Below are positions 17,485 to 26,373 of a stretch of 64,000 nucleotides of DNA, one piece after another. The stretch's first letter is position 1; every line of letters starts with the position of its first letter. The DNA is taken from positions 62,001-126,000 of the forward strand of contig PLCN01000020.1 in the NCBI GenBank assembly GCA_003134785.1. The letters run 5' to 3'. The DNA is from Spartobacteria bacterium. Its GTDB lineage: Bacteria; Verrucomicrobiota; Verrucomicrobiia; Chthoniobacterales; UBA10450. Below the pieces are notes generated by a model, which was not told the DNA's origin, did not search any database, and saw nothing but the letters and a program-made list of their open reading frames with translations. Both the position numbers and the translations under genes were made by a program.

Positions 17485-19188
17485 GTGCAACTGAAAGAAG
17501 ATTACGTTCTCAAGCTCCTCGAAGATGCGGGGCTGGTCACCCGCTCGCAGATCGACAAGGCCCGATCGAAACTGAACGGGACGACGAATGTCGTCGATGT
17601 ACTCATCAAAGACGGCGTTGTCTCAGATGCGGATGTTTCGCGCAGTCTCGCCGCCCAAGCCCACATGGATTGGGTCGACCTTTCGACAAAGACCGTTGCT
17701 CCGGAGGTGATCAAACAAATTCGCGCGGAGGACGCGCGGCGATTCAAGGTCATTCCGGTCGGGTTCGGTGATTCCGGCTTGATCGTGGCGGTGAGCGATC
17801 CGCTCGATATCGACACGATCGACAGCTTGAGCTTCTTGTTGCAACGCGAGATCGAGCTGGTTTGCGCAAGTCCGGAAAAAATCCGGCAGGCCTTGATCAA
17901 ATATTATGGCACGGCCGACGAAGCCTCCGACGCCTTGCTCCAACAAATCGGACACGACGTCGATCTGGGCCTCGAGATCGTGGAAGGCGGCGACATCAGC
18001 GGGACCAATGAAGCCGACGCGCCGATCATTCGTATGGTTTCGATGCTCCTCATCGAAGCGCATCGGCTCGGCGCCAGCGACGTGCATCTCGAACCGCTCG
18101 ACAAAAAATTCCGCGTCCGCTTCCGGATCGACGGCGTTCTCCAGGAAATGCAGGCGCCGCCTAAACGATTGCAATCCGCGATCGTGAGCCGGCTGAAAAT
18201 CATGACCGGCTCGATGAGCATCGCGGAAAAGCGTTTGCCTCAGGACGGGCGCATTCAAGTGCGAATCGCGCGGAAGCCGATCGATCTGCGCGTTTCCACC
18301 ATCCCCACCAACCACGGCGAAAGCGTGGTCATGCGCGTCCTCGACAAATCCAGTCTGATGCTCGGTCTCCCCGAGCTTGGATTTTTCAGCGACGACCAGG
18401 AAGTGTTCGAACGTTTGCTCCGCCTGCCGGATGGCATTCTGCTCGTGACCGGCCCAACCGGTTCCGGCAAAACGAGCACTCTTTATTCGTGCCTCAATTT
18501 CATCAACAAACCCGATCGCAAGATTATCACCGTCGAAGAGCCGATCGAATACCAGATGAACGGCATCAATCAGGTGCAGGTGAATGCCGATGTCGGGATG
18601 ACTTTTCCGGTCGCGCTGCGTTCCATTTTGCGACAGGCGCCGAATATCATCATGATCGGCGAAATTCGTGATCTCGAGACGGCTGCGATCGCCACGAATG
18701 CTAGCCTGACCGGCCATCTCGTTTTCAGCACGCTGCACACGAACGACGCGCCGTCGGCCGTCGCGCGCCTGGTCGATATCGGCGTGCAGCCATTTCTAGT
18801 CGCATCCTCGGTGCGAGCGATCATGGCGCAACGACTCGTTAGGCGTCTGTGCTCGAACTGCAAACAGCCCGGCGAACTGAGCGAGACCGAGCTGCGCGCT
18901 TTGAATTTGGAGTCGTCGCAAATGAGGGAAGCGCAAGTCATGAAGCCGGCCGGCTGCGAGCAATGCCGCAACACCGGTTACAGGGGGCGAATGGGAATCT
19001 TCGAAATTTTCACCATCAACGACGACGTGCGCCACATGATCAACAATCGCCGCTCCACTCTTCTCCTGCGCCAGCGCGCCCGCGAACTCGGCATGCGCAC
19101 GTTACGCGAGGATGGCGTGCGCAAGGTATTCGGCGGTCTTACTTCAGCGGAGGAAGTGATCTCGATTACGCTGGGAGACGTGAATTAG
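17485..19188 (+). CDS. GspE/PilB-type secretion ATPase (first copy)
   Basis: 567 residues from a GTG start. It powers type II secretion or type IV pilus assembly from the cytoplasmic face. An N-terminal T2SSE_N domain (residues 1-150) precedes the ATPase core with Walker A GPTGSGKTS, an Asp box (EEPIEYQ), Walker B (IMIGEIRD) and a His box (STLHTND). A zinc-binding tetracysteine follows, with CSNC and CEQC spaced by about 36 residues. The next gene is a second ATPase of the same class, then GspF and a prepilin. Confidence 0.95.
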   Translation: MQLKEDYVLKLLEDAGLVTRSQIDKARSKLNGTTNVVDVLIKDGVVSDADVSRSLAAQAHMDWVDLSTKTVAPEVIKQIRAEDARRFKVIPVGFGDSGLIVAVSDPLDIDTIDSLSFLLQREIELVCASPEKIRQALIKYYGTADEASDALLQQIGHDVDLGLEIVEGGDISGTNEADAPIIRMVSMLLIEAHRLGASDVHLEPLDKKFRVRFRIDGVLQEMQAPPKRLQSAIVSRLKIMTGSMSIAEKRLPQDGRIQVRIARKPIDLRVSTIPTNHGESVVMRVLDKSSLMLGLPELGFFSDDQEVFERLLRLPDGILLVTGPTGSGKTSTLYSCLNFINKPDRKIITVEEPIEYQMNGINQVQVNADVGMTFPVALRSILRQAPNIIMIGEIRDLETAAIATNASLTGHLVFSTLHTNDAPSAVARLVDIGVQPFLVASSVRAIMAQRLVRRLCSNCKQPGELSETELRALNLESSQMREAQVMKPAGCEQCRNTGYRGRMGIFEIFTINDDVRHMINNRRSTLLLRQRARELGMRTLREDGVRKVFGGLTSAEEVISITLGDVN

Positions 19189-19214
19189 ATATGAGTGCGG
19201 CGGGATCAAGATCT

Positions 19215-19355
19215 GGGGAGCGCAGGCTGCCAGCCTGCAGTAGCCGGCAGCCTGCTGGCTACATTTGGCGACGCCTAAACAGATGCCGCGCCGCGCTTTG
19301 CGCAATTCGCCTCGGCAAGCTGCCGAGACGTGCAGGCTGGCAGCCTGCGCTCCCC
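19215..19355. repeat. MITE-like element with 25-bp perfect terminal inverted repeats, family C
   Basis: The termini are GGGGAGCGCAGGCTGCCAGC... at 19215-19239 and the exact reverse complement at 19331-19355. The interior is about 90 bp with a further AGCCTGCTGGCTA-like imperfect dyad. No gene inside. It separates the two ATPase genes. Confidence 0.88.
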
Positions 19356-19366
19356 AAGAAGAAAAA

Positions 19367-21055
19367 ATGAACGCGAAGCAAATCGCCGACCTCTTCGTCG
19401 AACAACGGGTGCTTCAGCCGTCGCAAGCGGACGACGTATTGCACGAGGCGAACCTCAACGGCAAAAACATCGAGCAGGCGCTAATCGATAGCGGGTTCGT
19501 AGATGAGCGCGGCTTTTACCAGGTCATCGCTGAAGCGCTCGGCACCGATTTCGTCGAGCTGAGCGAGAACGAAATCGCGCCCGAAATCTTGCGCCTGATT
19601 CCGGGCGGTCTCGCGCGGTTGCATCGCGCGCTGCCGCTCGCCGCGAGCGACAACAGCCTCAGGGTTGCGCTGGTCGATCCGCTCGACTTGCGGGCCGCCG
19701 AAGATTTGCGCTTCGCGCTGGGGAAAGACGTGCACGTCGTCGTCGCGCCGACAGAACAGGTCGAGGACCGAATTAAACGTTATTACGGCACGGACAGCTC
19801 GAGCATGGAGGACATCCTCAAGCAGCTCGGTGAAACCCGCGAGCTGCTGGCCCTGCGCGGGAAGGACGAAAGCGCGCTGGCGGCGGAGGCCGAAGCGAAC
19901 GCGACGCCGATCATTCGCTTTGTCGATCTGATCTTGTTTCAGGCGATCCAGGACCGCGCGAGCGACATCCACTTCGAGCCGTTCGAAGACGAATTCAAGA
20001 TTCGTTACCGCGTGGATGGAGCGCTTTACGAAATGGCGCCGCCGCCGCGCCATCTCGCGCTGCCCGTCATCTCGCGAGTCAAGGTCATGGCGAACATGAA
20101 CATCGCGGAACGCCGCCTTCCGCAGGATGGACGCATCCAGAAAAATATCGAAGGCCGCACGGTCGACCTGCGCGTGTCGACTTTGCCCACGCAATTTGGC
20201 GAAAGCGTCGTGCTCCGTGTTCTCGACCGTTCGACCGTGAACCTCGATCTCGCATCGATCGGGCTCCCTGATTACATCCACGATTACATCATCGAAGTCA
20301 TCCATCGCCCGAACGGCATTTTCATCGTCACCGGCCCGACCGGTTCTGGGAAAACGACGACGCTCTATTCGTGCCTGAGGAAGATCAACACGATCGATTC
20401 CAAGCTGCTCACGGCGGAGGAACCAGTCGAGTACGATCTCGAAGGAATTGTGCAGGTGCCGGTGAACGAAGCGATCGGCCTCACTTTCGCACGAGCGCTC
20501 CGCGCGTTTCTGCGGCAGGACCCGGACCGCATCATGGTGGGAGAAACGCGCGATCTCGAGACCGCGCAAATTTCCGTCCAGGCGTCGCTCACCGGGCATC
20601 TCGTCTTTACTACATTGCATACGAACGACGCGCCGGGCGCGATCACGCGCTTGATCGACATGGGCGTAGAACCCTTACTCATCTCGTCCACCCTCGAAGC
20701 GGTTCTCGGTCAGCGTTTGCTCCGCAGCATCTGCCCGCAATGCTGCACGACTTACCAGCCCAGCGAAACGCTGCTCGCTCAACTCGGCCTTACCCGCCGC
20801 GACATTGGCGAAAAGAATTTTTATTGCGGCAAAGGCTGCGAGGCGTGCAACCAAACTGGCTACAAAGGCCGCAAGGGCATCTACGAATTGATGAAGATCA
20901 CCGATCCGCTGCGTGAGTTGATCAACGAACGCGCGCCCACGGTGACCTTGAAAGAGAAAGCGGTCGAGCTCGGCATGGTCACGTTACGGCAGGACGGTTT
21001 GCGCAGCATTTTCGCGGGCGACACCACGATCGACGAAGTGCTGAAATATACGTGA
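19367..21055 (+). CDS. GspE/PilB-type secretion ATPase (second copy)
   Basis: 562 residues, same architecture as the preceding gene: N-terminal T2SSE_N region, Walker A GPTGSGKTT, Asp box (EEPVEYD), Walker B (MVGETRD), His box (TTLHTND) and a zinc tetracysteine (CPQC ... CEAC). The ATG at 19367 directly follows the family C element. In position and order it pairs with the GspF gene 24 bp downstream. Sequence differs enough from the first copy that the duplication is old; one may serve secretion and the other pilus assembly. Confidence 0.95.
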   Translation: MNAKQIADLFVEQRVLQPSQADDVLHEANLNGKNIEQALIDSGFVDERGFYQVIAEALGTDFVELSENEIAPEILRLIPGGLARLHRALPLAASDNSLRVALVDPLDLRAAEDLRFALGKDVHVVVAPTEQVEDRIKRYYGTDSSSMEDILKQLGETRELLALRGKDESALAAEAEANATPIIRFVDLILFQAIQDRASDIHFEPFEDEFKIRYRVDGALYEMAPPPRHLALPVISRVKVMANMNIAERRLPQDGRIQKNIEGRTVDLRVSTLPTQFGESVVLRVLDRSTVNLDLASIGLPDYIHDYIIEVIHRPNGIFIVTGPTGSGKTTTLYSCLRKINTIDSKLLTAEEPVEYDLEGIVQVPVNEAIGLTFARALRAFLRQDPDRIMVGETRDLETAQISVQASLTGHLVFTTLHTNDAPGAITRLIDMGVEPLLISSTLEAVLGQRLLRSICPQCCTTYQPSETLLAQLGLTRRDIGEKNFYCGKGCEACNQTGYKGRKGIYELMKITDPLRELINERAPTVTLKEKAVELGMVTLRQDGLRSIFAGDTTIDEVLKYT

Positions 21056-21079
21056 AACAATTGACGACCTAGCAAGACC

Positions 21080-22372
21080 ATGCCGCGTTACAACTACGTT
21101 GCCCTCGACTCTCGGGGTCAGGAATCCACCGGCCTGGTCGATGCGTCTTCGACGAACGAAGCGATCGGTCAGCTTCGGCAGGCGGGCTATTTTCCCACGA
21201 ATGTTTACGAAGAGGGAAAGACCGGCGGCACGGATGGAAAAGCGGCACTACGGGCGGCCAAACCTGCGCGCGCGGAACGGGCGGCAGGCGGTCGCAAGAA
21301 TATCGTCCTGTTCCAGCGGAAATCGGTTAAGACGAAAATACTCATGATTTTCACGCGGCAGCTCGCGACGCTGATTGACGCCGGGCTTCCTCTGCTCCGG
21401 TCACTCAACGTCCTCGCGAAACAGGAACGCGATTCCGTTCTCAAAAGCACGGTCAACAAACTGGCCGATTCCGTCCAAGGCGGCAGCACTTTTTCCGAGG
21501 GACTCGCGCAACATCCGCGTTTGTTCAACGATCTCTATGTCAACATGGTCCGCGCGGGCGAGCTGGGCGGCGTGCTCGAGGTGGTGTTGACTCGGCTCGC
21601 GGAATTCCAGGAGAAGGCGCAGAAGGTCAAAAACAAAGTCGTCGCCGCGATGGTCTATCCGGTCATCGTGCTCTTGCTCGCGATGGTGATCATGAGTTTT
21701 CTCATGATTTTTATCGTGCCGAAATTCCAAGCCATTTTCCGCGATATGTTGGGCGATAAACCGCTTCCCCCCATCACGATCTTCGTCATCGGGGTAAGCG
21801 ATTTCATGCAGAATCACTGGGCTGTTCTGCTCGGCGCGGTCGTCTTTATTCTCGCGGGTTACAAATTCGCCGCCCGGACCAGAGCGGGTCGCGCGATCTT
21901 GGATCGGATCAAGCTGCGCGCGCCGCTTTTCGGCGACTTGATCCGGAAGACTTCCATCTCTCGATTTTCGCGTACGCTCGGAACACTGGTCACGAGCGGG
22001 GTGCCGATTTTGCAGGCGCTCAATATCACGCGCGAGACCGCGGGCAACACCGTCATCGCGCGCGCCATCTCGCAAGTCCACGAAAGCGTGAAGGAAGGCG
22101 AATCGATCGTGCTGCCGCTGGAAGCGAGCGGCGCGTTTCCACCTATGGTGATCAGCATGATCGACGTGGGCGAAGAGACGGGACAACTGCCCGAGATGCT
22201 TTTGAAGATCGCGGAAGTTTATGACGACGAAGTCGACAACTCCGTGGCGGCGCTCACATCGCTGCTCGAGCCGATTATGATTGTCTTACTCGCGTTGATC
22301 GTCGGCACGATCGTGATCGCGCTTTTTATGCCGCTGATCGGCATCATCAGCGGGTTGCAGCAGCAGAGTTGA
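21080..22372 (+). CDS. gspF: GspF/PilC inner-membrane platform protein
   Basis: 430 residues. This is the polytopic inner-membrane platform that couples the GspE/PilB ATPase to pseudopilin extrusion. Two repeats of the T2SSF fold are visible, each with a conserved FTRQLATLIDAGLPLL-type or FSRTLGTLVTSGVPIL-type start and a hydrophobic hairpin. Three long membrane segments are seen near residues 195-215, 245-265 and 395-425. An N-terminal segment rich in charged residues fits the cytoplasmic domain. It lies between the ATPase pair and a prepilin. Confidence 0.96.
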   Translation: MPRYNYVALDSRGQESTGLVDASSTNEAIGQLRQAGYFPTNVYEEGKTGGTDGKAALRAAKPARAERAAGGRKNIVLFQRKSVKTKILMIFTRQLATLIDAGLPLLRSLNVLAKQERDSVLKSTVNKLADSVQGGSTFSEGLAQHPRLFNDLYVNMVRAGELGGVLEVVLTRLAEFQEKAQKVKNKVVAAMVYPVIVLLLAMVIMSFLMIFIVPKFQAIFRDMLGDKPLPPITIFVIGVSDFMQNHWAVLLGAVVFILAGYKFAARTRAGRAILDRIKLRAPLFGDLIRKTSISRFSRTLGTLVTSGVPILQALNITRETAGNTVIARAISQVHESVKEGESIVLPLEASGAFPPMVISMIDVGEETGQLPEMLLKIAEVYDDEVDNSVAALTSLLEPIMIVLLALIVGTIVIALFMPLIGIISGLQQQS

Positions 22373-22398
22373 AATTGTGCCGGTGATTGCAAAGGCCT

Positions 22399-22514
22399 GG
22401 GTAGCGCATGCGTCTCGCGTGTGGGCGACCCAAAAGGCTTTCGGGGTCGCCAACTTTTCGAAAGATCGTTTCGGCGAGACGCCGAAACCAACACGCGGGA
22501 TGCGTGCGCTACCC
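22399..22514. repeat. Inverted-repeat element, family D copy 2
   Basis: Ends GGGTAGCGCATGCGTCTCGC and the reverse complement of GGATGCGTGCGCTACCC match at about 20 of 23 positions. The interior GTTTCGGCGAGACGCCGAAACC matches copy 1 at 414-561. It is open in the prepilin frame and supplies that gene's leader region. Confidence 0.82.
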
Positions 22515-23057
22515 AGCGATCTTGGCGGACGCGCCTTCACAATCGTCGAACTGCTTATTGTCATCGTGATCATCCTCGTGCTGGCTGGTCTGATCCTTGC
22601 CACGTCCGGATACGTCCAGACCAAGGGCAGACGCTCGCGCGCGGAAGCTGAGATCGCGGCGATCTCAGCAGCGCTGGAGAATTACAAAGCGGATAATGGA
22701 ATTTATCCCTCAAGCACTGACACGAAGAACCTAGATCCCGCGACGGCGACACTAGGCAATTACAAGACCGCGAGCTCGTATCTTTACGCGACGCTTAGCG
22801 GAGATGAAGACGACGACTCAACTACCCCTACCGCTGCCAATGCTAAAAATTATTTTGGGGCAGCGCTGAAACCAAACATACTTGGGCCGAGTCCGCCAGG
22901 GCCGAACACTTATCTTAGAGATCCCTTTGGAAATAGTTACGGTTACTCGACCGCAAAAGCCGACAACCCTGAAGGTACGGTTGGCTACAATCCGACGTTC
23001 GACCTGTGGAGCACGGCGAATTCCACAAATCAACCTGAGTGGATCAAGAATTGGTGA
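22500..23057 (+). CDS. Type II secretion/type IV prepilin (GspG-like)
   Basis: 185 residues from the ATG at 22500; the frame is open back to a GTG at 22377. A short leader ends GGRA, then FTIVELLIVIVIILVLAGL, the classic N-methylation and hydrophobic spine of pseudopilins. Prepilin peptidase would cut before Phe. The YIP-like region ALENYKADNGIYPSS and the C-terminal DPFGNSYGYS loop fit a GspG major pseudopilin. The chosen ATG lies inside repeat element D2, so the leader is partly made of repeat. It follows GspF on the same strand. Confidence 0.9.
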   Translation: MRALPSDLGGRAFTIVELLIVIVIILVLAGLILATSGYVQTKGRRSRAEAEIAAISAALENYKADNGIYPSSTDTKNLDPATATLGNYKTASSYLYATLSGDEDDDSTTPTAANAKNYFGAALKPNILGPSPPGPNTYLRDPFGNSYGYSTAKADNPEGTVGYNPTFDLWSTANSTNQPEWIKNW

Positions 23058-23072
23058 GCGTAGGAAGCCCTC

Positions 23073-23147
23073 CTGTAGCGGCGGTCTATGACCGCCGATC
23101 GAGCGTCGCTTTGTCGCGCGTTCGGCGCTCATAGAGCGCCGCTACAG
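23073..23147. repeat. Palindromic intergenic repeat, family A copy 3
   Basis: CTGTAGCGGCGGTCTATGAC left arm and CTCATAGAGCGCCGCTACAG right arm, with compensating changes from GGTC to GCTC. It lies between the convergent prepilin and OmpA-like genes. Confidence 0.9.
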
Positions 23148-23163
23148 CCGAAATCGCTCGCGC

Positions 23164-24225
23164 TCAGCGCGCGTCCGTATGAACGACGATCACGACGCGG
23201 CGATTCGGGCGCTGCCGCTCGATCTCGATCTGTTCTTCGGGCGTGTTGCCCGCGGCCGGTCGCGGGGTCACGAGAAACTTCGTCGCGCCATACCCGTGCG
23301 TGATGATCTGCGCGGGATTGATCCCCATCACATCAACCAGATATTGCTTCACGTTGTCCGCGCGGCGCTGACTTAATTCCAAGTTGTAGTCCGCGCCGCC
23401 GAGCGAATCGGTATAACCTTCCACCGTGAATGTCGCCTTGGGATTGCGCTTGATCAGCGTGCCGAGCTTCTGCAACTGGCTGATCGCGCTCCCCTGCAAA
23501 TCGGCGCTGTCGTAATTGAAGAGCTGATCGTCCGGCATCCGTAATTTCGTGCCGGAACCGAGTGGACCTTTTTGCGAAAGCAAAGAATCCAAATCGCTGA
23601 AGCCGGGCGAGCGGCTGCGGTTGGGTCCCGCGCTGTCGCCGGGAAGTTTCGTGAAGGTGTTCGGCTTTTTGATCGTGGTGCTCGTGGCCAGCTCGGTCCC
23701 GGTCAGCGCCGGTTGTGGCCGGCCGGACGTCGCGGAATCGGTCAGGAGATTTTGCTCGCGTGTTGCGTTCGGGCTCTTGGAAAGAGTTTGCGCGGTGGTG
23801 GCCTCGATTTCACTCATAACCGAATTCGCGTTCTGATCGACCTGCGGTTTGTCCGGGAGCACATCACGCGTGTCGTCCGGCAGCGCGGTGCTTGCGTGGA
23901 CGTCCTGCAAAAGTTGATCGAACGATTTCTTCTCATCCGGGAGCTGCACCTCGGTTTTGTCGGCGTCAGGCTTCGCGGCGGGATTCAATTGATCCGTGCT
24001 CGCTTTGTCGAGCGGCTGCATGTCAACGCTCTTCACTTTGAAGGTGGGAGTCTGGACCCGCTCCTCCAGGAGACGCTTTTCCGGCATGAAATTCGTCCGG
24101 TAAAAATAACCGCAGAGCGCACCGTGCAGCGCCAGCGAAATCATCAGGCCAACCAGAAGCCAGTTTCGCTGCTTGCTACCTTCCAGGAGCGCCTCGTCGA
24201 AGTCTCCGAACTCGGTTGTTCTCAT
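23164..24225 (-). CDS. OmpA-family peptidoglycan-binding protein with N-terminal anchor
   Basis: 353 residues. One N-terminal membrane segment (WLLVGLMISLALHGALCGYF), a long low-complexity Asp/Lys/Pro/Ser-rich linker (about 60-240), then a C-terminal OmpA domain (about 245-350). The OmpA motif is intact: LGTLIKRNPKATFTVEGYTD, LSQRRADNVKQYL and the closing PNRRVVIVV. It should span from the inner membrane through the periplasm to peptidoglycan. The ATG at 24225 gives a short cytoplasmic tail; an in-frame start at 24291 is possible. The layout also recalls TonB/MotB-like linkers. Confidence 0.9.
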   Translation of the reverse strand: MRTTEFGDFDEALLEGSKQRNWLLVGLMISLALHGALCGYFYRTNFMPEKRLLEERVQTPTFKVKSVDMQPLDKASTDQLNPAAKPDADKTEVQLPDEKKSFDQLLQDVHASTALPDDTRDVLPDKPQVDQNANSVMSEIEATTAQTLSKSPNATREQNLLTDSATSGRPQPALTGTELATSTTIKKPNTFTKLPGDSAGPNRSRSPGFSDLDSLLSQKGPLGSGTKLRMPDDQLFNYDSADLQGSAISQLQKLGTLIKRNPKATFTVEGYTDSLGGADYNLELSQRRADNVKQYLVDVMGINPAQIITHGYGATKFLVTPRPAAGNTPEEQIEIERQRPNRRVVIVVHTDAR

Positions 24226-24356
24226 TTGCCTAGGGAAACAGACCGGCAGCGCAAGGCCGTTGTCAAACGGGTGCCGTGACCCCGTTGGCACACCAACACA
24301 TTTTCAAACCAAGAATGTCGACCGAGCGCGATGAGATCTCTGGCGAGCCAGGATCG

Positions 24357-25112
24357 CTAGGATCCGCCCGAGCGCGTGCGGCCAATAAAAATTTGCACGG
24401 CTTTTCGGATCTCATCCGCAACGCGAGCCTCGGGCGAAACAAACTTCGGGGTAAACCACGGGAACAAGCCGATCAGATCGTGCGTGACCAAAATCTGTCC
24501 GTCGCAGTGTTCGCCCGAGCCGATCCCAATCGTCGGAATGGTCAACGCGTTCGTGATCTGCCGCGCCGCCTCTGGGTTCACGATCTCGAGCACGACCGCG
24601 AACACGCCCGCCTTCTCCACCGCCTGCCCGTCACGCACGAGCGCCCCGGCTTCGGTTTGCGTGCGGCCTTTAACTTTGTAGCCGCCTTCCTCGCGGACAC
24701 TTTGCGGGAGCATTCCAATGTGGCCCATCACGGCGATACCTTCGGCCACGATCGCTTCGATTTGAGGAACGTGACTTACCCCGCCTTCCAGTTTCACCGC
24801 TTGCGCGCCGGCGTCGATGAGAGCGCGGGCCGTCGCGACGGCTTGCGCTGGATCGTCGTAGGTGTGGATCGGAAGATCGGCGACCAGCAAGGCGCGTTTC
24901 ACCGCGCGCGCCACGGCCTTCGTGTGATGAACCATTTCGGCGAGCGTGACCCGCGTGGTGTCTTCGTAGCCAAGCACCACCATGCCTAACGAGTCGCCCA
25001 CCAGAATGATATCGATCCCGCTTTCATCGAGCAATCGAGCGGTGGGATAATCGTAGGCGGTCAGCGATGTGATTCGCTCGCCCCGCAATTTCTTGTCGCG
25101 AAAATCCCGCAT
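24357..25112 (-). CDS. panB: 3-methyl-2-oxobutanoate hydroxymethyltransferase
   Basis: 251 residues. It makes ketopantoate for coenzyme A synthesis. Family features are LTAYDYPTARL near the N-terminus, VGDSLGMV with the metal-binding Asp, EGGV and MGHIGMLPQSV, and IGIGSGEHCDGQILV. ATG 25112 was chosen; a few extra residues from a GTG would overlap folK. It is the last gene of a minus-strand run dapA-dapB-folK-panB, with folK immediately upstream. Confidence 0.96.
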   Translation of the reverse strand: MRDFRDKKLRGERITSLTAYDYPTARLLDESGIDIILVGDSLGMVVLGYEDTTRVTLAEMVHHTKAVARAVKRALLVADLPIHTYDDPAQAVATARALIDAGAQAVKLEGGVSHVPQIEAIVAEGIAVMGHIGMLPQSVREEGGYKVKGRTQTEAGALVRDGQAVEKAGVFAVVLEIVNPEAARQITNALTIPTIGIGSGEHCDGQILVTHDLIGLFPWFTPKFVSPEARVADEIRKAVQIFIGRTRSGGS

Positions 25113-25123
25113 CGGCCTCGACC

Positions 25124-25624
25124 TTACCACTCCACTGCCGCCCGCACCACTGCGCCTGTGACAGTGAGTTGGAGCAGCAACGCACCGACCGATTCGGTCT
25201 GTTTTGGAAGAACCAAATCCGGAGCGATGTCCGCGAGCGGCCGGAGCACGAATTCGCGCTCGGTGATGCGAGGGTGAGGCAACTGCAACTCCGCGCTCTC
25301 GATTTCCAATGTGCCGAAATACAGCAAATCGAGATCGAGCGTGCGGGAAACATTTCGCGCGTGTGCCGTGGCGCGGCCGAGCAGCTTTTCGATTGCGGCC
25401 AGCTCGCGCAATAAATCCCGCGCCTCGCCCGCGTATTCGAATTCGATCGCGGCATTCAGGAATTTGGCCGCGCCCCTTTCGCAGCCAACCGGCTCCGTTT
25501 CGTAGATAGTTGATGCGCGCATGGGCGGAAGCACACCACTCAGTGCCGCGATATCCTTCCGCGCGTTGCGCAAATTCGCCAGCCTTTCGCCGAGATTGGA
25601 ACCGAGCGCCACGCCGGCTCTCAT
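25124..25624 (-). CDS. folK: 2-amino-4-hydroxy-6-hydroxymethyldihydropteridine pyrophosphokinase
   Basis: 166 residues. It transfers pyrophosphate to the pterin in folate synthesis. The N-terminal ALGSNLGER and the RTLDLDLLYFG catalytic loop with paired Asp for Mg2+ are clear, followed by LPHPRITEREFVLRPL. The start overlaps the dapB stop as ATGA, so the pair is translationally coupled. It sits in the dapA-dapB-folK-panB run. Confidence 0.96.
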   Translation of the reverse strand: MRAGVALGSNLGERLANLRNARKDIAALSGVLPPMRASTIYETEPVGCERGAAKFLNAAIEFEYAGEARDLLRELAAIEKLLGRATAHARNVSRTLDLDLLYFGTLEIESAELQLPHPRITEREFVLRPLADIAPDLVLPKQTESVGALLLQLTVTGAVVRAAVEW

Positions 25625-26373
25625 TTGTCCGCGGTCAGACCGAGTACGTCTTCCATACTGTAAAGGCCGGGTGCACGTCCGACGATCCATCGCGCGGCGC
25701 GCAACGCGCCTGCGGCAAATGTTTCGCGGCTGGACGCTTTGTGCGCGAGCTCGAGGCGTTCGCCGCGACCGGCAAAAGTCATTGTATGATCCCCCACGAC
25801 ATCGCCGCCGCGAATCGAGTGAACGCCAATCTCGGCATCCGGTCGCTCGCCGATCAAGCCCTCGCGGCCGTGCGCGACGTTTTTGGTGTAATCGAGTTTC
25901 CGCACTTCACACAGGATCTCCGCCAATTTCTTCGCGGTGCCGCTGGGCGCGTCCTTCTTCAGCCGATGGTGCACTTCCACGATTTCGAGATCGAAATCTT
26001 GGCCCAACATCTCCGCAGCTTTTCGCGTCAGCCAGAAGAGCGCGTTCACGCCCACGCTGAAATTCGGCGACAAAACAATCGCCAGCGATTTCGATGTTTT
26101 CTCCAGCAACGCGCGTTCTTCGTTGGAATGGCCGGTGGTGCCGGTCACCAATGGCTTGCCGGCTCCGATACATGCATGGCAGACCCCATCGGTCGCGCTG
26201 GGGTGACTGAAATCGACGACCACATCGCATGCGCCGATTTCTTTCGTCAGATCATCGCCTTGCTCGAGGCCCGCGGTAATAACAGCGTCCGCTGTCTCAG
26301 CTGCGGCGGCGATCGCCTGTCCCATGCGACCCTTCGCTCCGACGAGGAGAACGCGCACCGGTTTCATGTTCAC
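25621..26373 (-). CDS. dapB: 4-hydroxy-tetrahydrodipicolinate reductase
   Basis: 250 residues. It reduces hydroxytetrahydrodipicolinate in lysine/diaminopimelate synthesis. The Rossmann start VGAKGRMGQAI, GTTGHSNEE and the catalytic KDAPSGTA loop with HH upstream are seen. A GTG at 26373 overlaps the dapA stop and has GAGGG six bases before it; ATG 26367 is the alternative. It lies between dapA and folK. Confidence 0.96.
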   Translation of the reverse strand: MNMKPVRVLLVGAKGRMGQAIAAAAETADAVITAGLEQGDDLTKEIGACDVVVDFSHPSATDGVCHACIGAGKPLVTGTTGHSNEERALLEKTSKSLAIVLSPNFSVGVNALFWLTRKAAEMLGQDFDLEIVEVHHRLKKDAPSGTAKKLAEILCEVRKLDYTKNVAHGREGLIGERPDAEIGVHSIRGGDVVGDHTMTFAGRGERLELAHKASSRETFAAGALRAARWIVGRAPGLYSMEDVLGLTADK

